Below are positions 47,861 through 57,906 of a stretch of DNA of 61,546 nucleotides, piece by piece. The position numbers were made by a program, and so were the translations under genes. Source of the stretch: Vibrio agarilyticus (lineage in GTDB: Bacteria; Pseudomonadota; Gammaproteobacteria; Enterobacterales; Vibrionaceae); the NCBI RefSeq assembly GCF_012641465.1, contig NZ_JABAIK010000022.1, positions 1-61,546 on the forward strand, in the 5' to 3' direction. The notes beneath the pieces were generated by a model. The model saw nothing but the letters and a program-made list of their open reading frames with translations, was not told the origin of the DNA and searched no databases. Within the stretch, counting starts at the first letter, position 1, and the number at the start of each line of letters is the position of its first letter.

Positions 47861-48874
47861 ATGACACGAAAGCACATCTACATCGCTTACACTGGCGGTA
47901 CCATTGGCATGCAAAAATCCGCACACGGTTATGTGCCTGTCGCAGGATTTATGGAGCAGCAACTTGCGGCAATGCCCGAGTTCCATCGTCCAGAAATGCC
48001 ACATTACACGATTCATGAATACGCGCCGCTTATTGACTCAGCCGATATGACACCGGCTGATTGGCAACAGATTGCCAATGACATTCGTGATAATTACGAG
48101 AAATACGATGGTTTTGTGATTTTGCATGGTACCGACACCATGGCATACACCGCCTCAGCACTGTCGTTTATGCTTGAAAACTTAGGCAAACCGGTGATTA
48201 TTACCGGATCACAAATTCCCTTAGCAGAGCTTCGTTCCGATGGCCAAGCCAATCTGCTTAATGCGTTGCATTTGGCGGCAAATTACCCGATTAACGAAGT
48301 GACGCTGTTTTTTAATAATCAACTCATGCGTGGTAATCGCAGTACCAAATCACACGCCGATGGCTTTAACGCCTTCACATCACCCAACTTGCCGCCACTT
48401 CTGGAGGCGGGGATCAGTATTCAAATCAACCCGAGTGTGACCGTTGACCAAACGCCAAAAGGCGCATTTAAAGTTCACGACATTACGCCGCAACCGATTG
48501 GCGTTATCACTATGTACCCGGGCATATCTCATGAAGTGATACGCAATACCTTGCTACAGCCGGTAAATGCGATGATTTTACTGACATTTGGGGTTGGCAA
48601 TGCGCCACAAAATCCACAACTCCTGAGCCACCTAAAAGCCGCGTCAGAACGTGGTGTCATCGTCGTCAATTTAACCCAGTGCTTGGCTGGAAAAGTAAAC
48701 ATGGGTGGCTACGCTACCGGTTGCGCTCTCGCCGATGCCGGTGTTATCAGTGGATTTGATATGACATCAGAAGCGGCGCTCGCCAAACTGCACTTTCTAC
48801 TCAGCCAGCCACTCAGTTATGAACAGGTGAAAGCACAAATGCAGCAGGTTTTGCGTGGTGAAATGACGCTTTAG
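47861..48874 (+). CDS. ansA: L-asparaginase I, cytoplasmic
   Basis: 337 residues with both active-site motifs: Y-T-G-G-T-I-G-M near the start and H-G-T-D-T-M-A-Y-T near residue 89. It lacks a signal peptide, as expected for the cytoplasmic type I. A GC-rich hairpin (GGGCGCG/CGCGCCC at 47821-47840) separates it from sppA, and E. coli shows the same sppA-ansA order. Confidence 0.96.
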   Translation: MTRKHIYIAYTGGTIGMQKSAHGYVPVAGFMEQQLAAMPEFHRPEMPHYTIHEYAPLIDSADMTPADWQQIANDIRDNYEKYDGFVILHGTDTMAYTASALSFMLENLGKPVIITGSQIPLAELRSDGQANLLNALHLAANYPINEVTLFFNNQLMRGNRSTKSHADGFNAFTSPNLPPLLEAGISIQINPSVTVDQTPKGAFKVHDITPQPIGVITMYPGISHEVIRNTLLQPVNAMILLTFGVGNAPQNPQLLSHLKAASERGVIVVNLTQCLAGKVNMGGYATGCALADAGVISGFDMTSEAALAKLHFLLSQPLSYEQVKAQMQQVLRGEMTL

Positions 48875-48880
48875 TTATTG

Positions 48881-48918
48881 ATACCCAAGTGCGGTTTAAA
48901 AACCATCACTTGGGTATA
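48881..48918. repeat. Short palindromic repeat between ansA and yeaC
   Basis: ATACCCAAGTG and CACTTGGGTATA pair around a short loop. It lies at the convergent ends of ansA and yeaC and probably works as a terminator. Its ends match the 268-270 base repeat family. Confidence 0.8.
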
Positions 48919-49196
48919 TCATTAATATTAACGCGAACAATCTCATCGGTTGTGGAACCGAACTCTCGCTTTAGCTCACTCTTTGATTTAAAACATATTT
49001 CTCCGCCCGCTGAGACTGTCATGTGCTGCGCATCTACGTTATGCTGCGATTGATAAAGCATCACTGCTTGCATGCATGAGTCGCGCTGTTCGGCGGTAAG
49101 CAATGTGCCTTCTGGCCAGCGCCCCGTTTCAACGGCGTAAAGCAGGCGTTGATACCCCGTTGGGGTAATTGACGATATTAACTGCTCGCGATTCAT
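48906..49196 (-). CDS. yeaC: YeaC family protein (DUF1315)
   Basis: 96 residues from the ATG at 49194-49196, which has a GGGAGC site. The sequence I-T-P-T-G-Y-Q-R-L-L-Y-A-V-E-T-G-R-W-P-E-G matches the DUF1315 family. Function unknown. Its end overlaps the short palindromic repeat. In E. coli yeaC lies in the same msrB-gapA neighbourhood. Confidence 0.92.
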   Translation of the reverse strand: MNREQLISSITPTGYQRLLYAVETGRWPEGTLLTAEQRDSCMQAVMLYQSQHNVDAQHMTVSAGGEICFKSKSELKREFGSTTDEIVRVNINDIPK

Positions 49197-49295
49197 AATA
49201 GCTCCCAAAAAGTAATAATTTAAAAACAATAGCTTGGCTGTATTTTTCGTCAAGTTAAGTCGTAAATTAATCGTGATAGATCACAAGCATACCTT

Positions 49296-50126
49296 ATGAA
49301 ACAAACTCAATGGACTGCGCTGCGGTTACTGCCTTTCTTTGCTATTCCACTGCTCTCTGGCTGCTTCAAAAGTAACTCAACGGACGCTTTGTGTAACGAA
49401 ACACCAGCCTTGCGCTGTGAGCTGCTCAATATTGACGATGGCCAATGCCGCAAGCCGCGTACTGACCTAATTTGGCATCGTTATGATGTGTTAAACAACC
49501 CAAGCGATCAAAACAAAATTGAAGAATACCGCCTGGTTTCTGAGTATCGTAAATGCCTCGAACTCGCGTCACAAATTGCGCCCATCGACCAAACTGAGCT
49601 AAAACAAAAGCGATTTGCCGCGCTGATGCATTCGATTGAAGAGCTGGATCGCATTCAAAGCGACCTCACGCAATACAAAACGCCGCAAGCGCTCTATTTC
49701 CTTTGGAGCCAACTGGGCGATCGTGACGCTCAACGCCAATTTTTGCAACTCGAAGGAAAGCCCGAGCTAGAAACGGCTGAACTGCAATACGCTTTGGCCA
49801 CCTTCTATACATCGCGCGATCACATCAAAACACTGACGCTGCTTAACCGAGCCTTAGAACTCAGTCCAAAAGAGCAGATCAATACGGAAATTTTGCAAAC
49901 TCTCTCAAGCACCAACCAGCTGCTTCGCAATAAAGAGCGTGCTTATATCTGGGCCATGGTCGCTAAGAGTTTCAATGTGCCACTCGCAGACAAACAAGAA
50001 CTGCATCTGTTGTATGGCTTTGAAAGCGCCAAATACGATGAGCTTGATAACATCGCCAAACGGGTGGTCAAAGCGCTCAATCAAGGCAATTTCAATGCCG
50101 CATTGGTACCAGAACAATTTGATTAA
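49296..50126 (+). CDS. Lipoprotein, DUF2989-like
   Basis: 276 residues. The lipobox L-L-S-G-C gives a lipoprotein with cysteine at residue 22. The rest is helical, tetratricopeptide-like (A-L-Y-F-L-W-S-Q-L-G, L-Q-Y-A-L-A-T-F-Y), with two early cysteines. I believe it is the DUF2989 family found in vibrios. The role is unknown; it may be an envelope scaffold. Confidence 0.82.
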   Translation: MKQTQWTALRLLPFFAIPLLSGCFKSNSTDALCNETPALRCELLNIDDGQCRKPRTDLIWHRYDVLNNPSDQNKIEEYRLVSEYRKCLELASQIAPIDQTELKQKRFAALMHSIEELDRIQSDLTQYKTPQALYFLWSQLGDRDAQRQFLQLEGKPELETAELQYALATFYTSRDHIKTLTLLNRALELSPKEQINTEILQTLSSTNQLLRNKERAYIWAMVAKSFNVPLADKQELHLLYGFESAKYDELDNIAKRVVKALNQGNFNAALVPEQFD

Positions 50127-50179
50127 CGTCACGTTGGTGAACGCGTCAACTCAGTCAGTTATTTTTTCTTTTAAATGGT

Positions 50180-50599
50180 TTAATCAATTTTGTTGAAAAT
50201 TAACGACACCGAGTTGACGCAATAACGCTCCCCCGTTGTCGCTGGACCATCGTTAAAAACGTGACCTAGGTGGCAATCACAGCGTGCACATCGAATCTCT
50301 ATTCGCTGCATACCATGGCTTTTGTCTTCCAAATAGCGAATAGAATCGGGGGTGATTGGCGCGTCGAAACTGGGCCATCCGCAGCCTGAATCGTATTTAT
50401 TCGCCGAGGCGAACAGGGGCGTTTGGCAGCAAGCACAAAGGTACTCGCCAGTGGATTTATTATGCAGCAGTGTGCCACTAAAAGGGGCTTCGGTTCCCCC
50501 CTCTCGACAAACGTGGTAAGCCTCCGGTGATAAGAGCTTACGCCAATGCTCATCTGACCTCTCTACCAATTTTGTTGTCTTTGAAACTGTTTTTTTCAC
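50180..50599 (-). CDS. msrB: Peptide-methionine (R)-S-oxide reductase
   Basis: 139 residues from a GTG at 50597-50599, chosen because AAGGA lies nine bases upstream and the length matches the family; the longer frame to 50680 is unlike MsrB. It repairs oxidised methionine in proteins. Zinc cysteines (C-A-C-C and C-A-R-C), W-P-S-F-D, and the catalytic cysteine in R-Y-C-V-N-S are all present. It is divergent from gapA. Confidence 0.93.
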   Translation of the reverse strand: MKKTVSKTTKLVERSDEHWRKLLSPEAYHVCREGGTEAPFSGTLLHNKSTGEYLCACCQTPLFASANKYDSGCGWPSFDAPITPDSIRYLEDKSHGMQRIEIRCARCDCHLGHVFNDGPATTGERYCVNSVSLIFNKID

Positions 50600-50811
50600 G
50601 ATATTGCATCCTTTTGTTACCGCACACTCAACTAAAGGCAAAGATAAATTTACTTGCGTCTCACCACTGTTGTAGCACATACTTTCTCACCACAAAACTT
50701 AGGTTAGAAAATTGGTCGATAGCTGTATGCTGTTGCACCATTTTACGCCAACTGGTTATTAAGCAGATCAATAACACGTTTAAAAAACGAACATCTAAGA
50801 TAAATTGTTAA

Positions 50812-51933
<1,122 letters not shown>

Positions 51934-51986
51934 TTACTTAAAGATAACGATTAGTGAGACTTGTGTTTGATACATAAGTAATCTTA

Positions 51987-52012
51987 AAAAGGCGACTTTC
52001 GAGTCGCCTTTT
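51987..52012 (+). terminator. Terminator of gapA
   Basis: AAAAGGCGACT and AGTCGCCTTTT form a perfect stem around TTCG. Confidence 0.92.
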
Positions 52013-52064
52013 GTCATTTTTGCAGTTTGCTTTTGGGATGCCCCAAAGCCGCTTGGAGTTTAAT

Positions 52065-52949
52065 ATGGACTTTACTTCCTATTCGACCGAAACCGTTTTG
52101 TCAGATGCTGTGACTATCATTAACGTCGGCCAAAACAAAGTGGTACGTATTCAACATGAACTGGCCAACGCCGCTATCTCCCTTTTCGGTGGTCATATTC
52201 TCTCTTATCAACCTAAAGGCGAATCTGACCTCATTTGGATGAGTGAACAGGCCGTATTTGACAACAAAACAGCTATCCGTGGCGGCATTCCTATCTGTTG
52301 GCCCTGGTTTGGCCGCATTGCAGCGCCGGCGCATGGCTTTGCGCGCACCTCACAGTGGGCACTCGTCGAACACCGTGAAAATGAACATGGTGTCATTATT
52401 GAATTAGCCTTAGCGGAAAATGACGATACCTTGGCCATTTGGCCCCACTTATTTGATTTACGACTGCGCGTTGAAATTGGCCGCGAACTCACGGCAGTAT
52501 TAAACATCACCAATACCGATGTTGCGCCTTGGTCATTTTCAGGTGCTCTGCATACTTATCTCAACGTCGGCGACATTACCCAAGCAACAATACGCGGTAT
52601 GGGCCCTTGCTATCTAGATAGCCTTAACAGCGGCGCACTGACGCACGGTGATGAAACCCTACAGCTAAGCGATACCATCGATCGTGTTTATACGCTGCCC
52701 GACAATCTAATCACATTAAACGACCCGTCACTTGACCGACAACTTTGTGTTCGTAACCAAGGCAATAACACCGCCGTATTATGGAACCCGTGGTCTGAGG
52801 GCGCTAATGCGATGAGTGACATGCAAAATGATGGCTACCAAACTATGTTGTGCATCGAGTCCACTTGGCATGCGCCAAGCCTTGAACAAGGCAAAACGCT
52901 ATCAACGGGTGAAACTCACCAGTTAATCACTCGAATCGGCGTTGCTTAG
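52065..52949 (+). CDS. yeaD: D-hexose-6-phosphate mutarotase (YeaD)
   Basis: 294 residues from the ATG at 52065, with a GGAG site six bases upstream; the upstream frame overlaps the gapA terminator. It interconverts anomers of glucose-6-phosphate. The family residues are visible: R-G-G-I-P-I-C-W-P-W-F-G, H-G-F-A-R and L-H-T-Y-L-N-V-G-D. The gene order gapA-yeaD is as in E. coli. Confidence 0.94.
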   Translation: MDFTSYSTETVLSDAVTIINVGQNKVVRIQHELANAAISLFGGHILSYQPKGESDLIWMSEQAVFDNKTAIRGGIPICWPWFGRIAAPAHGFARTSQWALVEHRENEHGVIIELALAENDDTLAIWPHLFDLRLRVEIGRELTAVLNITNTDVAPWSFSGALHTYLNVGDITQATIRGMGPCYLDSLNSGALTHGDETLQLSDTIDRVYTLPDNLITLNDPSLDRQLCVRNQGNNTAVLWNPWSEGANAMSDMQNDGYQTMLCIESTWHAPSLEQGKTLSTGETHQLITRIGVA

Positions 52950-52973
52950 CGTTAAGTACGATAAATTTCTGCC

Positions 52974-53012
52974 TATACCCAAGAACGGTTCAACGAGAAC
53001 GACTTGGGTATA
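52974..53012. repeat. Short palindromic repeat between yeaD and rlmA
   Basis: TATACCCAAG and CTTGGGTATA pair around a loop holding the GGTTCAACGAGAACGA core. A minimal derivative of the long repeats. Confidence 0.85.
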
Positions 53013-53081
53013 CCCGCTGGTCTTTTATTTTGGTCCAGCTTTGCTACACTCAGCGCCCTGCTCCTTATCATCGAGACTATT

Positions 53082-53939
53082 ATGGCTGCGTCCTCCGCTT
53101 ATCACTGTCCATTATGCCACTTACCATTAGCATTAGAGCAACGCACTTATCGCTGTGCCAATAATCATCAGTTTGATGTCGCCAAAGAAGGCTACGTTAA
53201 CTTAATGCCAGTGCAGCATAAACGCTCTAAAGATCCCGGTGATAATAAAGAAATGATGCAAGCTCGCCGTCGATTCTTAGCCAGCGATCACTACAATCCA
53301 CTGCGTCAACACGTTGCTAGTCTGTGCGTCGAGCATTTGCAAAACACATCGGGTCAGCTGCTTGATATTGGCTGTGGTGAAGGCTATTACACCACTGAGT
53401 TTGCCAACCATTTGCGCCAAGCAAATGAACAAGCTCATGTCTTTGGACTTGATATATCAAAAATCGCGATTCGCTACGCGGCCAAACGCTACCCAAACTG
53501 CGATTTCGTTGTCGCATCGAGCCATCGTTTGCCTTTTGCAGACAGATCACTTGACGGCATTGTGCGCATTTACGCCCCGTGTAAAGCAGAAGAGTTAGCT
53601 CGAACGGTGCGTTCTGGTGGTGTGGTGATTACTGTCACGCCTGCCGAGCGACACTTACTGCAATTACGTGAATTGATCTATCAAGATGTTCGTATGCACA
53701 GTGAAGCGGCCGAGGACCTAACCGGATTTGAGCTGATTGATGAGCAAAAACTAAATTATGAGATGGCACTCAGTGGTCATCTGGCTCTTGATTTACTGCA
53801 AATGACCCCATACGCGTGGAAAGCCAACGATGCGCTACGTGCAACACTTGCCGCTTACGACACATTTGCTTGCGAAGTCGACTTCATGATTCGAGTGTAT
53901 CAACGCGCAATCGTCGATGATTCTGAAGCGGTACAATAA
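53082..53939 (+). CDS. rlmA: 23S rRNA (guanine-745-N1)-methyltransferase
   Basis: 285 residues from the ATG at 53082 (M-A-A-S-S-A-Y-H-C-P-L-C); a further GTG at 53004 lies in the palindromic repeat. An N-terminal zinc finger (C-P-L-C ... C-A-N-N-H) is followed by an AdoMet-binding Rossmann domain (L-L-D-I-G-C-G-E-G-Y-Y). Catalyses methylation of G745 of 23S rRNA. Confidence 0.92.
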   Translation: MAASSAYHCPLCHLPLALEQRTYRCANNHQFDVAKEGYVNLMPVQHKRSKDPGDNKEMMQARRRFLASDHYNPLRQHVASLCVEHLQNTSGQLLDIGCGEGYYTTEFANHLRQANEQAHVFGLDISKIAIRYAAKRYPNCDFVVASSHRLPFADRSLDGIVRIYAPCKAEELARTVRSGGVVITVTPAERHLLQLRELIYQDVRMHSEAAEDLTGFELIDEQKLNYEMALSGHLALDLLQMTPYAWKANDALRATLAAYDTFACEVDFMIRVYQRAIVDDSEAVQ

Positions 53940-54033
53940 CCCCGCCAATCTCATTCCTTGTGCAACCTTGCCAAAGCGAACCGCTAAACTGAAACAAGCG
54001 GAGGCTCGCCCTTCGAAATAAACTGGAGGGCGC

Positions 54034-55029
54034 ATGGCAAACAAAAACAGAATCGTTCGTCGCTGGGCTTACGCTCGTCATCTCGTATTGACCGCTCTGA
54101 TGACCTCAAGCCTGGCATTTGCCGATAATAGTGCGCTCACCCCTGACCACTTTTACGATTATCGCCTAAGCACTCCGTCACTTGAGCCACTGCAGCTTGA
54201 TACTTTAGTTTCGCGGCTGCATGACGTCGATGTGATCCTAGTGGGGGAATGGCATACTCACCCCGCGGTTCACCACTTGCAATTTGAGTTATTGCGCGCA
54301 TTACACCAGCAGCGCTCTGATGTTGTACTCTCACTCGAACACTTTAGCCGAGAGGCTCAACATGCTCTCGATCAATACCTCAGTGGCCAGATTGGTGAAA
54401 CACCTTTTATTAACCTGACCCAAGCGTGGCCGAATTACGCCAGCGATTATCGCCCTCTTATCGAGTATGCTAAGCAGCATCAAATTCCGGTGATCGCGGC
54501 AAACGCCCCCAATACCATTGTTAGGTGTATCGCTCGCTATGGCTTAGCGTATCGCCACCATTTACCGCATGAGGAACAAAAGTGGATTGCCAAACACGTT
54601 GATGTCTCATCCTCACCTTACAAGTCTCGCTTCACCGAATTGATGTTTTTTGGCAATGCCGAACATACCGAGCGTCAATACGCGGCGCAAAAAACCTGGG
54701 ACGACACTATGGCGGAAAGTATCGTGACTCATCTAGCCAATGCATCAGCGACGCAAATCATCCACTATGCGGGCGCATTCCATGTCGAACAGGGGCAAGG
54801 TATTGCCGCCACCATTCGTAAGTTAAACCCCAGTTTGACAGTCGCAATACTGTCACCGGCTAACCCGACGCTGTCAGCGCAAATCGGTTATTTGATCCAC
54901 CTATTGCCAATGCCAACCCGCTATCTACCAACCGATAATATACGGCGCCATTATCACCAATCCGCCACTCGCCAGCCTCAGCACAACGCGCCCTGCTACC
55001 CCGCGCCAAAAGCGAGCGGTATTAAATAG
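54034..55029 (+). CDS. ChaN family haem-binding-like protein
   Basis: 331 residues. A signal-peptide-like start (helix ending S-S-L-A-F-A) is followed by the ChaN/Tiki fold: V-I-L-V-G-E-W-H-T-H-P near residue 70, S-L-E-H-F-S-R near 103, and I-I-H-Y-A-G-A-F-H-V near 244. Some members bind haem and help in iron uptake; there is no lipobox here, so it is probably periplasmic. The substrate is not proven by sequence. Confidence 0.85.
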   Translation: MANKNRIVRRWAYARHLVLTALMTSSLAFADNSALTPDHFYDYRLSTPSLEPLQLDTLVSRLHDVDVILVGEWHTHPAVHHLQFELLRALHQQRSDVVLSLEHFSREAQHALDQYLSGQIGETPFINLTQAWPNYASDYRPLIEYAKQHQIPVIAANAPNTIVRCIARYGLAYRHHLPHEEQKWIAKHVDVSSSPYKSRFTELMFFGNAEHTERQYAAQKTWDDTMAESIVTHLANASATQIIHYAGAFHVEQGQGIAATIRKLNPSLTVAILSPANPTLSAQIGYLIHLLPMPTRYLPTDNIRRHYHQSATRQPQHNAPCYPAPKASGIK

Positions 55030-55286
55030 CGGGTAGCCTAACCTAATGGCATAACCCTAGAGCTCAACGACTCTAAACATAACAACCGCTCATTTTCACG
55101 CGTTCGAGCATGGTTAAATTTGCACCGTATGGAATGATTTTTGCTTTGTTGTTGCTGAATAATCTCCTCTTGCACACTAAACATTTTGTGTGATTTCGAG
55201 ATCATGAGCGCAAAAATGCAGCAAAAGTTTTATTCATGCTGGTCGATAGTTAATTAAGTACTTGGGTATATATTGAGGAGTCAGCG
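55030..55286. other. Leader region of the 120-residue gene
   Basis: A 257-base AT-rich gap. Near its right end ACTTGGGTATATA (55258-55270) is one end of the palindromic repeat family without its partner. No gene is seen. Confidence 0.4.
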
Positions 55287-55649
55287 ATGAATACGATCAA
55301 ACCGACCCATACGGCGCCCTATTCTGCGACCGTGCGGCCGCAAACGCCTGTCGCGCCGGGTCAGTCTGCCAGTGACTCATCTACCACTCAGGCTACACCT
55401 GCCACCCAAGTGACCCTGTCAGCTGAGGGAAAGGCTTTACTCGCGGCGCTGTCTCAAATTGATAAAGAGAGCCAGCAACGGTCTGAAGAGCCGAAAACGG
55501 TAACCGATAAAGTCGCGGCGTTCACTCATGGCGCATTAGGAATGGATCATCCCGATAAGGTGGAAGAGAAAGAGGACGACTCATACTCCGCCGGCCAATA
55601 CCTCTCTGGCGCATTAACCTTAGGTGGTATTTTACTTGCGATTGTTTAG
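55287..55649 (+). CDS. Small hypothetical protein with C-terminal membrane segment
   Basis: 120 residues. The N-terminal 55 are low-complexity, rich in T, P and S, then a charged helical stretch, then a hydrophobic tail (A-L-T-L-G-G-I-L-L-A-I-V) of about 16 residues. A GAGGAG ribosome site precedes the ATG. I recognise no family; a Vibrio-specific surface or membrane protein is possible. Confidence 0.7.
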   Translation: MNTIKPTHTAPYSATVRPQTPVAPGQSASDSSTTQATPATQVTLSAEGKALLAALSQIDKESQQRSEEPKTVTDKVAAFTHGALGMDHPDKVEEKEDDSYSAGQYLSGALTLGGILLAIV

Positions 55650-55658
55650 GGTCGCTGA

Positions 55659-56096
55659 TTATAGCTGCCTGTCTGAAATAATATGATCTTCCCAATCAAC
55701 CACATCAATTTCGTACACCACACGATTACGTACGCTTTGCCCTGCCGCATGCATTGCCGCTTTTGACCCCGTAATTAAGGGATGCCACTGTGGTAATGGT
55801 TCACCTTGTGCGAGCAAGCGATAAGCACACGTCATTGGCAACCAATGAAACTCTGGAATTTGCTCACGAGTGAGTTTTAAGCAAGCTTCACCCGAATTAA
55901 AACGATTTGGGTAATCTTTGCAGCTGCATGTTTTGCTGTTCAGCCAACTGCACGCAATGTTGGTGTAATAAAGCTCGTCAGTTTCATCATCGATAAGCTT
56001 ATGCAAGCAACACTTCCCACAGCCATCACATAATGATTCCCACTCTGATTCACTCATTTGCTCGAGCGATTTCGCTTGCCAAAACGGCTTATCCAT
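55659..56096 (-). CDS. ycgN: YcgN family cysteine-cluster protein
   Basis: 145 residues from the ATG at 56094-56096 (M-D-K-P-F-W). The UPF0260 pattern is clear: C-D-G-C-G-K-C-C, then [14 protein letters not shown], a likely metal or iron-sulphur site. Function unknown. It is divergent from the related YkgJ-type gene. Confidence 0.93.
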   Translation of the reverse strand: MDKPFWQAKSLEQMSESEWESLCDGCGKCCLHKLIDDETDELYYTNIACSWLNSKTCSCKDYPNRFNSGEACLKLTREQIPEFHWLPMTCAYRLLAQGEPLPQWHPLITGSKAAMHAAGQSVRNRVVYEIDVVDWEDHIISDRQL

Positions 56097-56261
56097 CCCA
56101 AATACCCCAGTTTCAATTGATGGGGGGGTTATACGCTGAGCACTAACAAAGTTCAAGTGCTGCACCGAACGATTCTCTACGCGAGAAGAAAGAGGCTTTT
56201 GGATTCACGCTAAAATTTGATACCATCCGCTCCCTATAATAGGACGGGTATAGAGGCTTTT

Positions 56262-56510
56262 ATGGAATGTCGATTAGGTTGCGGCGCGTGTTGTATTGCA
56301 CCCAGTATTTCGTCTGCCATTCCGGGTATGCCCAATGGCAAGCCAGCAGGAATGCGCTGCATTCAGCTCAATGACGACAATTTATGCAAGTTGTTTGGGC
56401 GTCCAGAGCGCCCCAAAGTCTGCCATCAATTTAAGCCATGCGCTTTTGTCTGCGGTACGACGAATGCGCAAGCGTTAGCCAATTTAACCGAGCTTGAAAA
56501 AATGACCTAA
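56262..56510 (+). CDS. YkgJ family cysteine-cluster protein
   Basis: 82 residues from the ATG at 56262, which has an AGAGG site. It begins M-E-C-R-L-G-C-G-A-C-C and has several more cysteines (C-I-Q-L, C-K-L-F, C-H-Q-F), the metal-binding pattern of the YkgJ/FliB group. Function unknown. It converges with recR. Confidence 0.9.
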   Translation: MECRLGCGACCIAPSISSAIPGMPNGKPAGMRCIQLNDDNLCKLFGRPERPKVCHQFKPCAFVCGTTNAQALANLTELEKMT

Positions 56511-56514
56511 GCTG

Positions 56515-56541
56515 AAAAAAACGCCGCAAAAGCGGCGTTAT
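56515..56541 (-). terminator. Terminator of recR
   Basis: ACGCCGC and GCGGCGT pair around AAAA; on the minus strand a run of seven T follows. Confidence 0.9.
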
Positions 56542-56544
56542 CAA

Positions 56545-57147
56545 CTAAAGCAATTTGTGTCGACCAAGCAAGGAGTGAGACAAGGTGGTACCATCCACAA
56601 GCTCAAGTTCTCCTCCAACTGGGACACCGTGCGCAATACGGCTCGCGCTCACCTGATGCAAACGGCAAAGCTCAGCAATATAATGCGCGGTTGCTTCACC
56701 TTCTACCGTCGGGTTTGTAGCAAGAATCACTTCACTGATCCCGCCTTGTCCTAGACGCCAATCCAAAGTGTCGAGCCCAATATCACCCGGGCCTATGCCA
56801 TCAAGCGGCGAGAGATGCCCCATTAAGACAAAATAACGACCAGAGAATTGGCCTGTCGCTTCGACTGCTGCGATATCTGCCGGGCTTTCCACCACACAAA
56901 GCTGACCGTTTTGTTGACGCTTTGGGTTACTGCAAATGTCACACACGTCTTGCTCTGTAAACGTGCGGCACTCTGTGCAATGACCAATTTCCGTCATGGC
57001 CTGACTCAAGGCATCGGCTAACTGAACCCCACCTTTACGGTCACGTTGCAGTAAGTAAAACGCCATACGTTGAGCTGACTTAGGGCCAACGCCGGGTAAA
57101 CAGCGTAGCGCTTCCATCAGCTGCTCTAACATGTGACTGGTGCGCAT
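56545..57147 (-). CDS. recR: Recombination mediator protein RecR
   Basis: 200 residues, the usual length. A zinc finger (C-T-E-C ... C-D-I-C) near residues 57-72 and a Toprim domain with [11 protein letters not shown] are present. RecR works with RecO to load RecA on gaps. It starts only nine bases after ybaB ends, so the two are one operon. Confidence 0.97.
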   Translation of the reverse strand: MRTSHMLEQLMEALRCLPGVGPKSAQRMAFYLLQRDRKGGVQLADALSQAMTEIGHCTECRTFTEQDVCDICSNPKRQQNGQLCVVESPADIAAVEATGQFSGRYFVLMGHLSPLDGIGPGDIGLDTLDWRLGQGGISEVILATNPTVEGEATAHYIAELCRLHQVSASRIAHGVPVGGELELVDGTTLSHSLLGRHKLL

Positions 57148-57155
57148 TGAAACCC

Positions 57156-57485
57156 TTAAAATGGCATCTTCATGCCCGGTGGTAATTGCATTCCACCGGT
57201 TACCGAAGCCATTTTCTCTTTTTGCGTTTCTTCAATACGGCGCGCCGCGTCATTGAAAGCGGCTGCAATCAAGTCTTCTAGCATCTCTTTATCGTCTTCC
57301 ATCAAGCTCTCATCAATCTCAACGCGACGTACGCTGTGACTGCCGGTGATGGTCACTTTAACAAGACCTGCGCCAGACTCACCAACCACTTCCATATTGG
57401 CAATTTCTTCTTGAAGCTTTTGCATACGCTCTTGCATCTGCTGGGCTTGCTTCATCAAGTTGCCCATGCCACCTTTACCGAACAT
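57156..57485 (-). CDS. ybaB: Nucleoid-associated protein YbaB/EbfC
   Basis: 109 residues from the ATG at 57483-57485 ([18 protein letters not shown]); the twelve codons before it are leader. A small DNA-binding dimer. In E. coli it follows dnaX directly; here a 268-base repeat lies between. Confidence 0.96.
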   Translation of the reverse strand: MFGKGGMGNLMKQAQQMQERMQKLQEEIANMEVVGESGAGLVKVTITGSHSVRRVEIDESLMEDDKEMLEDLIAAAFNDAARRIEETQKEKMASVTGGMQLPPGMKMPF

Positions 57486-57593
57486 AATTTTCTCTCTTGT
57501 TGTCACGGATTGTTTTAACACTCAATAATGGCCAAAAATCAAAACACTTTGCGGGAGAGCATCATGGCTCACTTTGATTTTAAGACAATAAGT

Positions 57594-57861
57594 TATACCC
57601 AAGTAACCTCAAGATGCGAGGTTCAGCGAGAATGACTTGGTTTGTCAGTGAGGCGAGGATTTGAAGATTGAGTGGCTCTCGATCGAAAATCGTCAACAAA
57701 GCTGATAAACCAAAACAGCTAGCCCTTTGGGAGCCGATCACTGAACTGATGGCTGCGTTAAACAACTTAAAAATAGACTGGCTATTTCGCTACGTTGTTT
57801 GCCTTGCTCTCAGCCCAGTGAGTCGGCTCTGAATCCTGCATCTTGAGGTCACTTGGGTATA
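57594..57861 (+). repeat. 268-base palindromic-end repeat between dnaX and ybaB
   Basis: Starts TATACCCAAGTAACCTCAAG and ends TCTTGAGGTCACTTGGGTATA. The body is closely similar to the element at 16351-16620. It separates dnaX from ybaB within the conserved apt-dnaX-ybaB-recR order and could carry signals that stop or process the transcript. Confidence 0.92.
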
Positions 57862-57906
57862 GTGTATTAGTTGGGGCAAACTCGAGATGTTTCAACCCCG
57901 TGCAAA

